Notes: generated by a model not told the origin, from the letters alone. A stretch of 64,000 nucleotides of DNA from Ochrobactrum quorumnocens (GCF_002278035.1 NZ_CP022604.1:1426001-1490000), one strand, 5' to 3'. Shown: positions 36,796 through 45,719, counted from the stretch's first letter. A program made the numbers and translations.

Positions 36796-37380
36796 ATGGT
36801 ACAGGACCTGATCCGTTATGATATTCTAGCTCAGGAAGCCCTACGTGGCGTCATTCGCAAGGTTCTTGCGGAAGTGGCGACGACTGGCTTGCCTGGAAAC
36901 CACCACTTCTTCATCACGTTCCTCACGGGAGCGCCTGGTGTACGCATTTCATCGCGCCTCAAGGAAAAATATCCTGAGCAGATGACAGTCGTGTTGCAGC
37001 ACCAGTTCTGGGACATGCTGGTTACGGACCAGCTGTTTGAAATCGGCCTTTCCTTCGGCGATGTGCCTGAAAAGCTGACAGTCCCCTTCGCCGCTATTCG
37101 CGGTTTCTATGACCCATCAGTGAATTTCGAGCTGGAATTCGATGTGTCCGTTGTCCAGCCGACGAGCGACAATGATGAAGGCAGCAATATTTCTTCGATT
37201 GAGCTGATCTCCTCTGAGGAAGCTCCGGCAAAGTCGCCGAAATCAAAATCCAAGCCGCGTAAGACTGCGGCTGAGAAGGAAGATGCTGCCGCCAAGGATA
37301 AAGAAGCAGCTGACGGAGAAGATACGGAACCCAAGCCGTCTGCAGATGTTGTCTCGCTCGACTCCTTCCGCAAAAAGTAA
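36796..37380 (+). CDS. sspB: SspB, alpha-type ClpXP adaptor protein
   Basis: 194 residues. The folded domain (about 1-115) has YDILAQEALRGVIRKVLAEV, HHFFITFLTGAPGVRISSRL and GDVPEKLTVPFAAIRGFYDP, typical of SspB, which binds ssrA-tagged proteins and hands them to ClpXP. After it comes a low-complexity linker (KSPKSKSKPRKTAAEKEDAA) and the tail DVVSLDSFRKK, the ClpX-docking motif. The tmRNA gene that makes the tag is only 2.5 kb away. A hairpin terminator follows. Confidence 0.92.
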   Translation: MVQDLIRYDILAQEALRGVIRKVLAEVATTGLPGNHHFFITFLTGAPGVRISSRLKEKYPEQMTVVLQHQFWDMLVTDQLFEIGLSFGDVPEKLTVPFAAIRGFYDPSVNFELEFDVSVVQPTSDNDEGSNISSIELISSEEAPAKSPKSKSKPRKTAAEKEDAAAKDKEAADGEDTEPKPSADVVSLDSFRKK

Positions 37381-37408
37381 GTCTTATCTTATTCTGAAAC
37401 ATTCTATG

Positions 37409-37440
37409 CGCCGGTAGAAGAAACTTCTGCCGGCGTTTTG
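37409..37440 (+). terminator. Rho-independent terminator of sspB
   Basis: CGCCGGTAGAAG (37409-37420), AAA, CTTCTGCCGGCG (37424-37435); 12-bp stem with one G-T pair, then TTTTGCTTTTT. Confidence 0.9.
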
Positions 37441-37534
37441 CTTTTTGTGTTTTTAAAATTTCTAACTCGTCATCGGCCATCGCATGGTAATTGACTTTAA
37501 TCAAAGCGTGCAGATTATTATTCTGTAAATACTG

Positions 37535-37634
37535 GAGCACATCCGAAAAGTGGGAACGGGTTTTCGGAACAAGATGTGCGTAAAAACAAAAGATAGAGCA
37601 TTTCTAATGATTCAATTTAAACTGGAAATGTTCT
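37535..37634 (+). repeat. Mosaic intergenic repeat, module B with extension
   Basis: GCACATC (37537-37543) and GATGTGC (37573-37579) enclose CGAAAAGTGGGAACGGGTTTTCG; GTAAAAACAAAAGATAGAG and a second imperfect palindrome (AGCATTTC ... GAAATGTT) follow. The most complete copy in the window. Confidence 0.8.
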
Positions 37635-37668
37635 GGCTCGACGGCAACTCATCTGGATCGGTTTTAAT

Positions 37669-37845
37669 ATGCTGCGTTTAATAGCTCAAATTGTCTTATG
37701 GTTTAGCGGCATCGTTGCGGGCTTCTTTGTCGCCAAAGACGCGCCGAATTTTCCGCTGTGGCAGATGACTTTCGGACTACTTCTGCTCGTGATACTTTCA
37801 CTGCTGATATGGTGGTTCACCAATCCGAAAACCCCAGAAAAGTAG
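37669..37845 (+). CDS. Small two-segment membrane protein, unknown
   Basis: 58 residues: MLRLIAQIVLWFSGIVAGFF for the first membrane segment, VAKDAPNFPL, then MTFGLLLLVILSLLIWWF and a Lys/Pro tail ending NPKTPEK. Good hydrophobic spacing and a tight neighbour (next gene at 50 bases) support a real gene, but the ribosome-binding site is weak. No family recognised. Both loops short; in the inner membrane if made. Confidence 0.6.
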   Translation: MLRLIAQIVLWFSGIVAGFFVAKDAPNFPLWQMTFGLLLLVILSLLIWWFTNPKTPEK

Positions 37846-37894
37846 AAGCGTCGAGGCCGTTATCCCTCTGGCGGCTTAGCTACAGCAGGCATTC

Positions 37895-38095
37895 ATGAGT
37901 GAGATCATCAATCTGCGCCAGTTCAAAAAGAACAAGGCGCGTGCCTCCAAGGAAAAGCAAGCTGAACAGAACAGAGTTCTGTTTGGCAGGACCAAGGCCG
38001 AGAAAGATTTCGCGCAAGCAGAAACCCGTAAGACCGAAAACTTTCTCGCAAACAACAAGCTCGATTCGCGCGATAAACCGGATGAGAACACGTGA
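37895..38095 (+). CDS. DUF4169-family small basic protein
   Basis: 66 residues, nearly all charged or polar helix: MSEIINLRQFKKNKARASKE, then KQAEQNRVLFGRTKAEKDFA. The pattern NLRQFKKxKAR and NRxxFGRTKAE is that of DUF4169. Found beside SspB and a ribbon-helix-helix gene in related genomes as far as I recall. It overlaps the following gene by 4 bases (GTGA). Confidence 0.82.
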   Translation: MSEIINLRQFKKNKARASKEKQAEQNRVLFGRTKAEKDFAQAETRKTENFLANNKLDSRDKPDENT

Positions 38096-38325
38096 ATCAG
38101 TCAGCCCGCTTGCGAAAGCGCTCTGTCACTATTCGCGGCCACGCCACGAGCTACACGCTTGAAGAGCCGTTCTTCGAAATCCTTGAAGAAATAGCACAGA
38201 AACGACAGGTTTCCGTGGCATCACTGATTGCCGGGATCGATGGACAGCGTGATCGCACGATCAACCTGTCATCCGCCTTGCGCCTCTATGTTCTCGACTG
38301 GCTGAAATCGAGACTTCAGATTTAG
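38092..38325 (+). CDS. Ribbon-helix-helix domain protein
   Basis: 77 residues from a GTG start overlapping the previous TGA. LRKRSVTIRGHATSYTLEEP is the beta strand and start of helix 1; FFEILEEIAQKRQVSVASLIAGID is the helix-turn-helix of the RHH_4 type; SSALRLYVLDWLKSRLQI ends the domain. It may bind DNA as a dimer; a role as partner of the DUF4169 protein is only suggested by the overlap. Confidence 0.82.
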   Translation: MNQSARLRKRSVTIRGHATSYTLEEPFFEILEEIAQKRQVSVASLIAGIDGQRDRTINLSSALRLYVLDWLKSRLQI

Positions 38326-38385
38326 AACATAATCCGACCGGAGTGACCCGAGGATCGATAAGATTATGCTTCGAATAAGATGCGG

Positions 38386-38426
38386 TAGAGCGCCGATCTG
38401 CTTCAATCAGATCGAAACGCGCTCTA
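38386..38426. repeat. Palindromic intergenic repeat, module C
   Basis: TAGAGCGC (38386-38393) and GCGCTCTA (38419-38426), with an inner CGATCTG/CAGATCG pair, loop CTTCAAT. Shared with the 20820 and 20921 hairpins. Lies between the convergent RHH and AsmA genes. Confidence 0.75.
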
Positions 38427-41400
38427 AGGCTGTGGACTTGGCGCCGTAGTCGGCGATTGCTCCAGATCCTTCAGAAACTCATTTAACGACTGTCCACCCT
38501 GCTGCCCGTTGAGCTGAGCTGGCGGATTGCCGCCAACCGCGGGACGCTGTGCCTCGAGAGCGTTTCGTGCAGCCTGTTCGCGTGCTTCGGCTTCCGCCTT
38601 GCGACGTGCTTCTTCTTCCAGCCTCAAACGTTCACGCTCCTGCGCATCCGATGAAAGCAGATCAAGCTGACGACGCAGGCGCTGCTTCTCCATGATGCTG
38701 GCCTGCATGGCCTCGACGCGTTCCTGTTCCCGCTCAAGCGCGCGCTGCGTTAGGAACTGGACCAACGGCTGACGATCGAACTGAACCGATGGTTCCTCAT
38801 AAAACCCACCGATTGAATACCTGAGATTGGCCGCACTGCCAGACTGCGTATCTTCAGCCTGCTTGAAAGAGAAGCTGCCTTCACCGCTCAAACTCAATGT
38901 GGAGAGATCCAACTGTAAATCCCCTGCCAGCACCGTGTCACCGGAATTAAAGCTAATCGGTGCCAGTCGGGCAATGCCACCGGCGACAGTGAAATCAAAC
39001 CGTGCGTTACCAGCAGCAAAGCTTCCCTGACCGACTGCCTTGTCTGCAATCGCCGCAAACTGCTTTGCATCTAGTTGGGAAGCGCCTGCAGGTTGATCGC
39101 CCATGGCATCAGCCGCTGTAAGCATCCCCGCGAAAGCATTTTGATCAAGGCCATTGATCGCAAAGTTTTCAACATCTGCACTGCCTGATCCTGCGAGAGA
39201 TGAAACAAGATCGGCCACGCTCGTACCGCTACCATTCAAAGACAGAGCGGCTTTCACCGTACCTGAGAAGGGATTGCTACCGTCTGGCAGACGGTAAAAA
39301 TCCTGAAGCGCAGCGCCGCTCCATTTGAGATCGGAGGTCAAAAGCGCAGTCTTATCATTGTTGCGCAGTGAAACATTGCCAACCAGATAGCCGCCGGCCC
39401 AATTACCTGTCAGCTCGCCAAGCGTCAGATCATCCATGCCCTTCTGGAGTCGGGTAGAAAAATCGCTCAAAACTCCAAACCCATCCATATGAGCCTGTGC
39501 TGCGTTAAGCTTCATATCAATGAGCAACGGCAAGGATGGTCGCACAGAAAATGGTGTCTTTGGCCAGATCGATACTTTTGATGCCTTTACAGGCTCAATA
39601 GCCTCCTGCCCCAACATGATCGCTGCCAGACTACCAAGCTCGATAGAAGCCAGTTTGGCCTCACCCTTGATTTGTGGCAGACCGCTATCGGAAAAATTTG
39701 CTTCTATGCGCGCAGAAACATCATCTCCGCCGAGCTTGCCAGAAAAGTTCGGAAAGCGAAGAAGGCCTTTTGCAAACTGGAAATCGCTGGAAAGATCAGC
39801 GGACAGCCCTTCGCCAAATCCCGGCAAAGAATAACCAGCTGTCGCGATAAATGGCTGCAAATCGTCAGATTTCAACTGAGCCTTACCGCTTGCGGCAATA
39901 TCGCCTCCAACTAGCGAGAGGATGCCATCGGCGGCAGCCGTTCCATCGGGCGCCGTTAGCTTAAGTTGTGTCCGCATACCTGCGCTCGGCGCACCCTGCA
40001 TGGTTAAATCCGCCGTCAACTCACCAGCAAGCCCCAAAGGCAGTGACGGCAGGCCCAGAAGCGCGAGAACAGTTTCTCCGTTCTGAGATGTTGCAGTTCC
40101 GTTCAGCTGCATCTGCATCGGATCACTCTCGGAACTCCCGCCACTCGTGGTGCCTGAGAGATCCAGCTTCATCCCGCCCGCTTTGCCGGTCACGCTGAAA
40201 GATGCTTCACCGCCCTTGGCGGGGGTCTTTGTGTTCGCTTCTTTGGTCCGCGCACTCTTGTCTGTGCCAGCATTCTTGCCAGCACTGTTGTTTGCAGAAG
40301 CGACTGGCGCAGCATCACCATTCGGCGCTGCGACTGCATTGGCAATAATGTTAATTTCGGTGTCATCAAACAGGCCCGGATAATTGTCCGCACGTGCCGA
40401 AAGCGACCTGAAAAATGGGATTTGTGGATGACGATGCGCGACCAGCGTCAGAAAATGCGACAGATCTGCAGACAGCAAAGTCGCATCCAGCGTACCTGAC
40501 GGCGCAGACGCAAACGGCTCATAGGCACCCGTCGCCGTTAAAGTCGTACCGGCTACATCGTTGACCATCAGGCGATCAAAATCAAAACGTCCACCATGCA
40601 CGCGCACGGCAAGATCAACACTACCTGCTTCCATATCCTCGTACTGAACTGGCCCTACCTTGAAACCGATATCAAGCGCCTGCCCTTCAAGAGAAGCCAT
40701 GCCATGACCGCTTGAGAAAAAGCCTGTAAAGGCCCGCAACGCATCGCTATCGACTGCGCCACCATGAAGCCTAAGCGTAACAGCTGGCTCAGCAGAGCCA
40801 GCGACTTGTCGCAGGAAGCTGCCTTTCAGCGACGTTTGCCCCAATCCGACTTCAAGTTCGTCAATACTCTGCATGCCATCACGCAGATCGACGTTGCCGG
40901 AAAAGCCGACGCTATCAAGTTTGCGGATCGATTCATCGACAGTCTCATTGAGCCATGAGGCAAGTCCTGATGGCTGGCGCGAAGCCACAAGCATATCGCC
41001 TGCAAAGCCAAAATCCTCACCAACAGAAAGCTTGCCCTTTGCTTCAACCTTCGTGCGTCCCGGCAGATCAGCGGAAAACTGGCGGATATTCCAGCCGTTG
41101 CCGTCAGGGCCTGCACTGATCGTCACGGAGCGAATTGTGGTGCCACCGGCAATCACCGCAGGCAAACGCAGTTCCACGTTGCCGGGCATTCCGGGGATTG
41201 GTAATTGTTCAAGCATACGGCGGACAAGTGCCACACGATCACCGAGCGGCACGGGTGTAACAGCCTGCTGGTCTTCCGTGGTTTCGACGGGACCCCAGAA
41301 AATCTGCTGTCCATCGGCGCTGATATCAAAACGCGGCGTGTCGCCGTAATCAATAAATGCCTTGCCGTTTACCACATAAGGATTATCGGCAGGCCCTTGT

Positions 41401-42254
41401 TCCATACGGAATTCGCGGGCATCAAACCGGCTTCTGTCCGCCTCGAACTTGCCCGACAGCCGTAAATCGCTAAAAAACGGCTTCTCAGTTGGTGTCTTCT
41501 GATTTTTGGTATTCAGTGCAACGGCATCCGCCGAACGAAGCGAGAAGTTGCCTGCATAGTTGAGACGCCCCTCCTTCAAAGTAATATCGCCATCTGTTTC
41601 AAAGGATGCGGGAATTGCATCGGGAGAAATACGTGCCCGCAGTCGCAACGAACCATCGGGCTTTGCCTCACCACTGTTGAGATCAAGCGCGAGCTTCTGC
41701 CCTTCAATATCCAAAGTACCATTGGCCTGCCAGGGCCCGGAAAGACTATTCGCAGACATCACCGCATTGATAGATGTCGCCGTATGAAGACGTCCGCTTG
41801 CTTCATCATGTAGGGTCGCTGTGCCGTCCAGAATTGAAAGCCGCTCGACCTTGATATGGGCCGGATCAATTGGCGTGGAAGGACGAATTGCCCAATCCAC
41901 CTTACCGTCCTTATCGAGGGAAACAATGGCCTGCGGGCGCTCAACGCGCATATCGAAAATCAAGAGCTGGCCGCGCAGAAACGGCATCAATTCTGCATCC
42001 ATCGAAAACGTATCAACCGTCATCACCGGACGGGCGACATCACCTACGCGGACATCGGAAAATGCCACAGAAGGAAAAGGCAGTAGACGCGCACTCACAT
42101 CACCCGTCACATGCACCGGACGGCCAAGTACCCGGCTTGCTTCACGTTCGAAATCGGCACGGTAGCCGCTCCAGTCAACAAAGGGCGGCACGACAAGCGC
42201 TGCCGTCAAAAGCAACACCAAAAGCCCTCCGACGATGACGAATATGCGGCCCAA
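38424..42254 (-). CDS. Giant AsmA-family protein
   Basis: 1276 residues, longer than E. coli AsmA (about 617). N-terminal membrane anchor (IFVIVGGLLVLLLTAALVVPPF), then the AsmA signature WSGYRADFEREASRVLGRPV followed by a long beta-rich repeated region. About residues 645-690 (SANNSAGKNAGTDKSARTKE) are a low-complexity linker. The C-terminal 110 residues are a charged coiled coil (LEREQERVEAMQASIMEKQ, RLRLEEEARRKAEAEAREQA), and a Pro/Gln-rich tail. AsmA-type proteins are thought to carry phospholipid to the outer membrane; exact substrate unproven. Confidence 0.87.
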   Translation of the reverse strand: MGRIFVIVGGLLVLLLTAALVVPPFVDWSGYRADFEREASRVLGRPVHVTGDVSARLLPFPSVAFSDVRVGDVARPVMTVDTFSMDAELMPFLRGQLLIFDMRVERPQAIVSLDKDGKVDWAIRPSTPIDPAHIKVERLSILDGTATLHDEASGRLHTATSINAVMSANSLSGPWQANGTLDIEGQKLALDLNSGEAKPDGSLRLRARISPDAIPASFETDGDITLKEGRLNYAGNFSLRSADAVALNTKNQKTPTEKPFFSDLRLSGKFEADRSRFDAREFRMEQGPADNPYVVNGKAFIDYGDTPRFDISADGQQIFWGPVETTEDQQAVTPVPLGDRVALVRRMLEQLPIPGMPGNVELRLPAVIAGGTTIRSVTISAGPDGNGWNIRQFSADLPGRTKVEAKGKLSVGEDFGFAGDMLVASRQPSGLASWLNETVDESIRKLDSVGFSGNVDLRDGMQSIDELEVGLGQTSLKGSFLRQVAGSAEPAVTLRLHGGAVDSDALRAFTGFFSSGHGMASLEGQALDIGFKVGPVQYEDMEAGSVDLAVRVHGGRFDFDRLMVNDVAGTTLTATGAYEPFASAPSGTLDATLLSADLSHFLTLVAHRHPQIPFFRSLSARADNYPGLFDDTEINIIANAVAAPNGDAAPVASANNSAGKNAGTDKSARTKEANTKTPAKGGEASFSVTGKAGGMKLDLSGTTSGGSSESDPMQMQLNGTATSQNGETVLALLGLPSLPLGLAGELTADLTMQGAPSAGMRTQLKLTAPDGTAAADGILSLVGGDIAASGKAQLKSDDLQPFIATAGYSLPGFGEGLSADLSSDFQFAKGLLRFPNFSGKLGGDDVSARIEANFSDSGLPQIKGEAKLASIELGSLAAIMLGQEAIEPVKASKVSIWPKTPFSVRPSLPLLIDMKLNAAQAHMDGFGVLSDFSTRLQKGMDDLTLGELTGNWAGGYLVGNVSLRNNDKTALLTSDLKWSGAALQDFYRLPDGSNPFSGTVKAALSLNGSGTSVADLVSSLAGSGSADVENFAINGLDQNAFAGMLTAADAMGDQPAGASQLDAKQFAAIADKAVGQGSFAAGNARFDFTVAGGIARLAPISFNSGDTVLAGDLQLDLSTLSLSGEGSFSFKQAEDTQSGSAANLRYSIGGFYEEPSVQFDRQPLVQFLTQRALEREQERVEAMQASIMEKQRLRRQLDLLSSDAQERERLRLEEEARRKAEAEAREQAARNALEAQRPAVGGNPPAQLNGQQGGQSLNEFLKDLEQSPTTAPSPQP

Positions 42255-42332
42255 GAAAAAACTCCGGTATTGTGCGAATTTCAGAATTACACGAAAACAA
42301 ACGGTGAATCACGCTCTCGTTACAGCGCAACA

Positions 42333-42395
42333 TAAAGCATGAGCCCGGAAAGTGTGAAATGCTTTTCGGGTCTAATCATATTTCTGCAAAAACGA
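42333..42395 (+). repeat. Mosaic intergenic repeat, module B
   Basis: CCCGGAAAG (42344-42352) and CTTTTCGGG (42362-42370) flank TGTGAAATG; the region begins ATAAAGCATGAG, as in other copies. Upstream of the AsmA gene. Confidence 0.7.
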
Positions 42396-42513
42396 CATCA
42401 GTCCGGCGATAACAAGGCCCGGCGATAACAAGACAAAGTGCCTCACGCCGAGCCGAATTAAAAACCTGATTGAATCAACGTCTGAAAAACGCTCACCAAA
42501 CCGCTGATTTGAT

Positions 42514-43923
42514 TCACGGAATAAGAATCTTGCCGGGGTTCATAATATTGTCCGGATCAAGCGATTTCTTGATCATGCGCATGTAATCAGTCGCCTCGCC
42601 AAGCTCCATGGGGAGGTATTTCATCTTGCCCTGGCCGATACCGTGCTCGCCCGTGCAAGTGCCTTCCATAGCCAGAGCGCGCTTGACCAGTCGATCCATG
42701 AACTCTTCCGCCCGCGCCATTTCCGCTGCGTCATCCGTATCGAGTAGCAGAAGAAGATGGAAATTACCGTCGCCGACATGGCCGACCACCGGGGCGATCA
42801 GTCCGCTTTCAGCCAAGTCTTTTTCGGTCTCTGCGATGCAATCGGCAAGGCGCGAAATCGGTACGCAAACATCCGTCGAGACACCCTTGGCACCCGGACG
42901 CAGAAGGAAGGAGGCCAGATAGGCATCATGCCGCGCACGCCATAGCCGGTCGCGCTCTTCAGGATCATTGGTCCAGCGAAATTCACCTCCGCCATTTTCG
43001 GCAGCAATTTCACCAAAAATTTCCGCCTGCTCAGCAACGCCGGTTTCCGTGCCGTGAAACTCTACGAACAAATAGGGTTGTGCTTCATAAGGCAGTTTGG
43101 AATGCAGGATCAACGCTTCCATCTGAAGCTTGTTGACCAGCTCAATGCGTGCCACCGGAATACCCATCTGAATGGTTTCGATCACTGCACGGCAGGCCGA
43201 TTCAACATCGGGGAATGGACAGATGCCGCCCGATACTGCCTGCGGGATGCCCTGCAGTTTCAAAGTAAGCTCGGTGATAATGCCGAGCGTACCTTCCGAG
43301 CCAATCAAAAGTCTGGTGAGATCGTAACCCGCTGCGGTCTTCTTCACGCGCTTCGATGTTTCGATCAGGCGACCATCCGGCATGACAGCTTTGAGCGCCA
43401 TTACGTTTTCGCGCATGGTGCCATAGCGAACCGCATTTGTACCGGAAGCGCGTGTAGAAGCCATGCCGCCAAGCGTTGCATTCGCACCCGGATCAATGGG
43501 GAAGAAAAGCCCTGTATCGCGCAGATATTCATTCAACTCGCGTCGCGTAATGCCCGGCTCTATCACACAATCGAGGTCTTCTGCATGAACCGCCAGAACA
43601 CGATTCATCCCAGTCAAATCGATCGACACGCCACCGGCAGGTGCATTTACCTGGCCCTCAAGCGAGGAACCGGCACCAAATGCGATCACCGGCACCTTAT
43701 GCTCGGCGCAGATGTGAACGACATCCTGCACGTCTTGTGTTGTCTGTGCGAAAATGACGATGTCGGGTGCCTGCGTCGGCACATATGTCGTCGTGTGGCC
43801 ATGCTGCTCGCGGATTGCCTGCCCGGTCTGGGCGCGTTCACCAAAACGTTGTTTCAGGATAGCAACAGCGGCTGCAATGCCCTCCTCATTTCGCTGAAGG
43901 GCAACCACATTCTGAAGCGACAT
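42514..43923 (-). CDS. FAD-linked oxidase, GlcD/D-lactate dehydrogenase type
   Basis: 469 residues. VPVIAFGAGSSLEGQVNAPAGG is the FAD-binding PP-loop of the VAO family; IDPGANATLGGMASTRASGT and LLIGSEGTLGIITELTLKL follow, and the C-terminal domain ends with CTGEHGIGQGKMKYL (metal/substrate His) and DPDNIMNPGKIL. Typical of D-2-hydroxyacid dehydrogenases (D-lactate, glycolate or similar). A GlcG-like UPF0303 gene lies 24 bases upstream in the same direction, the usual glycolate-type pairing. Substrate not certain. Confidence 0.9.
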   Translation of the reverse strand: MSLQNVVALQRNEEGIAAAVAILKQRFGERAQTGQAIREQHGHTTTYVPTQAPDIVIFAQTTQDVQDVVHICAEHKVPVIAFGAGSSLEGQVNAPAGGVSIDLTGMNRVLAVHAEDLDCVIEPGITRRELNEYLRDTGLFFPIDPGANATLGGMASTRASGTNAVRYGTMRENVMALKAVMPDGRLIETSKRVKKTAAGYDLTRLLIGSEGTLGIITELTLKLQGIPQAVSGGICPFPDVESACRAVIETIQMGIPVARIELVNKLQMEALILHSKLPYEAQPYLFVEFHGTETGVAEQAEIFGEIAAENGGGEFRWTNDPEERDRLWRARHDAYLASFLLRPGAKGVSTDVCVPISRLADCIAETEKDLAESGLIAPVVGHVGDGNFHLLLLLDTDDAAEMARAEEFMDRLVKRALAMEGTCTGEHGIGQGKMKYLPMELGEATDYMRMIKKSLDPDNIMNPGKILIP

Positions 43924-43947
43924 CGTTCATTCTCCGTATTTCAATTT

Positions 43948-44445
43948 TCAAACAGCGGTCAAAGCCAGCGCGACCGGGTCCTGTCCCAGATGCTCGGCAA
44001 TGGCCCGCACGACAAGGTTATGATCTTCGCGTTGCGGCAGACCAGAAACAATGGCCGTTCCGATAACGCCCGCTCCTGCAACATGGATTGGGAAGCCTCC
44101 GCCCGCCAATGCATAATCCGCTACATCCAGCGCCTTGTGTGCGGCAAACATTTTGTCGTCGCGGTTCTGCTCCAGAACAAGGCGATAGCTCGAAGCATGA
44201 AAGCGACGCACCACGTTGAACTTGCGGCGAAGCCATTCCGTGTTATCGACCGTGGTTCCGGCTGTCGCAGCGAAGAACAAACGGCGATCCCAGAGCGATA
44301 TATCAATGGCGACTGGAAGCTTCTGCTTTACAGCCAGATCACGTATCCGCTGGCCCAACGAAAACGCGTCGTTTTCATTAAAAGACGTGAAAATCAGCGC
44401 CTGCTCCTGTCGGATGATCTGCTTGATATCGTCACTCTGCGGCAT
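43948..44445 (-). CDS. UPF0303 / GlcG-HbpS-like heme-degrading-domain protein
   Basis: 165 residues. AFSLGQRIRDLAVKQKLPVAI, LFFAATAGTTVDNTEWLRRK and ALAGGGFPIHVAGAGVIGTA are the UPF0303 landmarks in the GlcG/HbpS fold. The cofactor or ligand is unknown; HbpS binds heme in Streptomyces. The ATG at 44445 has GGGGAGA about 12 bases before it and is preferred to the in-frame ATG 54 bases upstream, which would enter the repeat. Co-transcribed with the FAD-linked oxidase. Confidence 0.85.
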   Translation of the reverse strand: MPQSDDIKQIIRQEQALIFTSFNENDAFSLGQRIRDLAVKQKLPVAIDISLWDRRLFFAATAGTTVDNTEWLRRKFNVVRRFHASSYRLVLEQNRDDKMFAAHKALDVADYALAGGGFPIHVAGAGVIGTAIVSGLPQREDHNLVVRAIAEHLGQDPVALALTAV

Positions 44446-44463
44446 GATCAATTTTCTCCCCTG

Positions 44464-44542
44464 AGCACGTCGCGGAAAAGTGGGAACCGGTTTTCCCATA
44501 ACGACATGCTGAAAATAAAATTTAAAGCGCAGCGCGCTTTAA
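44464..44542 (+). repeat. Mosaic intergenic repeat, modules B and A-like
   Basis: AGCACGTCGCGGAAAAGTGGGAACCGGTTTTCCCATAA... module (44464-44510) followed by TTAAAGCGC-AGC-GCGCTTTAA hairpin (44522-44542). It carries the B and a shortened A module side by side. Confidence 0.75.
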
Positions 44543-44642
44543 GCTCAATGTGAGTTCTTTTGCGCCCTCATTCACATGATTGCAACAGGCGAACAGTGTC
44601 ATCAAACTTGATTGATGGGACACAAGCGGCTAGTGGAACTTT

Positions 44643-45719
44643 ATGGCTCAGAACCCAAATATTGATGTACCCGCAAAAGGTGACCGCATACCGGAGTTTG
44701 TGGAAACCGCCGTCTTTAAACGCGATGTATTTTCCGAAACTCGCGCAGGCTATTTTGCAGGCGAACCCGACACACGTATCATCCGTCGTGTGGTCAGCGC
44801 TGCACCATGGTGGTCGAAGCCGCTTGCATGGGTTCTGGCGCGGCGCGAAATCCGTGGCCTTAAGACCGTGCGCGGCATCGAAGGTGTTCCACAGCTTCTT
44901 TATACCGACCGCGATGGGCTCTATCGTTCGTGGACGGAAGGCACACCGCTGCATCTTGCGCGTCCATCCGATCCAAAATGGTATCGTACAGCACACCGTA
45001 TTCTACGCGACATGCGGCGCCTTGGCGTTACACATAATGACCTTGCGAAGCCGCAAAACTGGCTTATGACGCCAGAAGGCGAAGCAGCCGTCATTGATTT
45101 CCAGCTTGCAAGCGTGCATCGTCGTCGTGGTGCGTTTTATCGCCTGCTGGCCTATGAAGATTTTCGCCATCTCATCAAGCAGAAGCGCGCCTTTGCTGCC
45201 GATCTGATGACGCCGACCGAGAAGCGCATTCTTGCACGCCGTTCGCTGCCGTCGCGTATCTGGCTGGCAACCGGCAAGAAGGTTTATAATTTCGTCACCC
45301 GCGGTATCTTCAATTGGTCAGATGGTGAAGGCACAGGCGACCGGATCGACAATGAAGGCCCAACCATCATGGCCACCCTCAAATCCGATCCGCGCGTAAA
45401 GGATGTGGCGCTGGCGCTTTATTCGCTGCCAGCGAAAGGCGTTGGCCTTTATGCATTCGTTGAAACGCTGGATGCGGACGAAAAGAGCCTGCGCGCGCGC
45501 CTCAAAGGCACCAAACTCGAACTCATCCAGCCGGTAGCACATTTACCGCGTCGGGCTGATGGTACGATCCGCGATGACATCCTTCGTCTGATCGCAATGA
45601 ACCAGATGACAGAACTCGACGACCTGCTCAGTCGCGAGCCGGAAATGCGTGGTCTGGTCGAAGCTCTGGCTTCACACCGCCTCAATTTTACCGACCGCCG
45701 CGTCACGCAGCTCGAATAG
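44643..45719 (+). CDS. Kinase-like protein fused to an acyl-CoA-synthetase-type C-terminal domain
   Basis: 358 residues. Residues about 40-165 look like a small Ser/Thr or RIO/KdkA-like kinase: LARREIRGLKTVRGIEGVPQ, then THNDLAKPQNWLM (catalytic HND at 131-133) and AAVIDFQLAS (DFG replaced by DFQ, 152-154). No glycine loop is clear, and the usual beta-3 lysine seems to be an Arg. Residues about 240-320 (TIMATLKSDPRVKDVALALY, KGVGLYAFVETLD, HLPRRADGTIRDDILRLIA) match the C-terminal subdomain of AMP-forming acyl-CoA synthetases, but the catalytic Lys position is Thr and the large N-terminal adenylation domain is absent. Activity and substrate are unknown. Alone on the plus strand, 50 bases before uvrD. 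Confidence 0.72.
   Translation: MAQNPNIDVPAKGDRIPEFVETAVFKRDVFSETRAGYFAGEPDTRIIRRVVSAAPWWSKPLAWVLARREIRGLKTVRGIEGVPQLLYTDRDGLYRSWTEGTPLHLARPSDPKWYRTAHRILRDMRRLGVTHNDLAKPQNWLMTPEGEAAVIDFQLASVHRRRGAFYRLLAYEDFRHLIKQKRAFAADLMTPTEKRILARRSLPSRIWLATGKKVYNFVTRGIFNWSDGEGTGDRIDNEGPTIMATLKSDPRVKDVALALYSLPAKGVGLYAFVETLDADEKSLRARLKGTKLELIQPVAHLPRRADGTIRDDILRLIAMNQMTELDDLLSREPEMRGLVEALASHRLNFTDRRVTQLE

Noticed and set aside
43054..44553. 499-residue open frame on the plus strand
   Set aside because: It lies antisense to the FAD-linked oxidase and UPF0303 genes, both with clear family motifs; its composition (many Cys, His, Arg) is typical of an antisense shadow.
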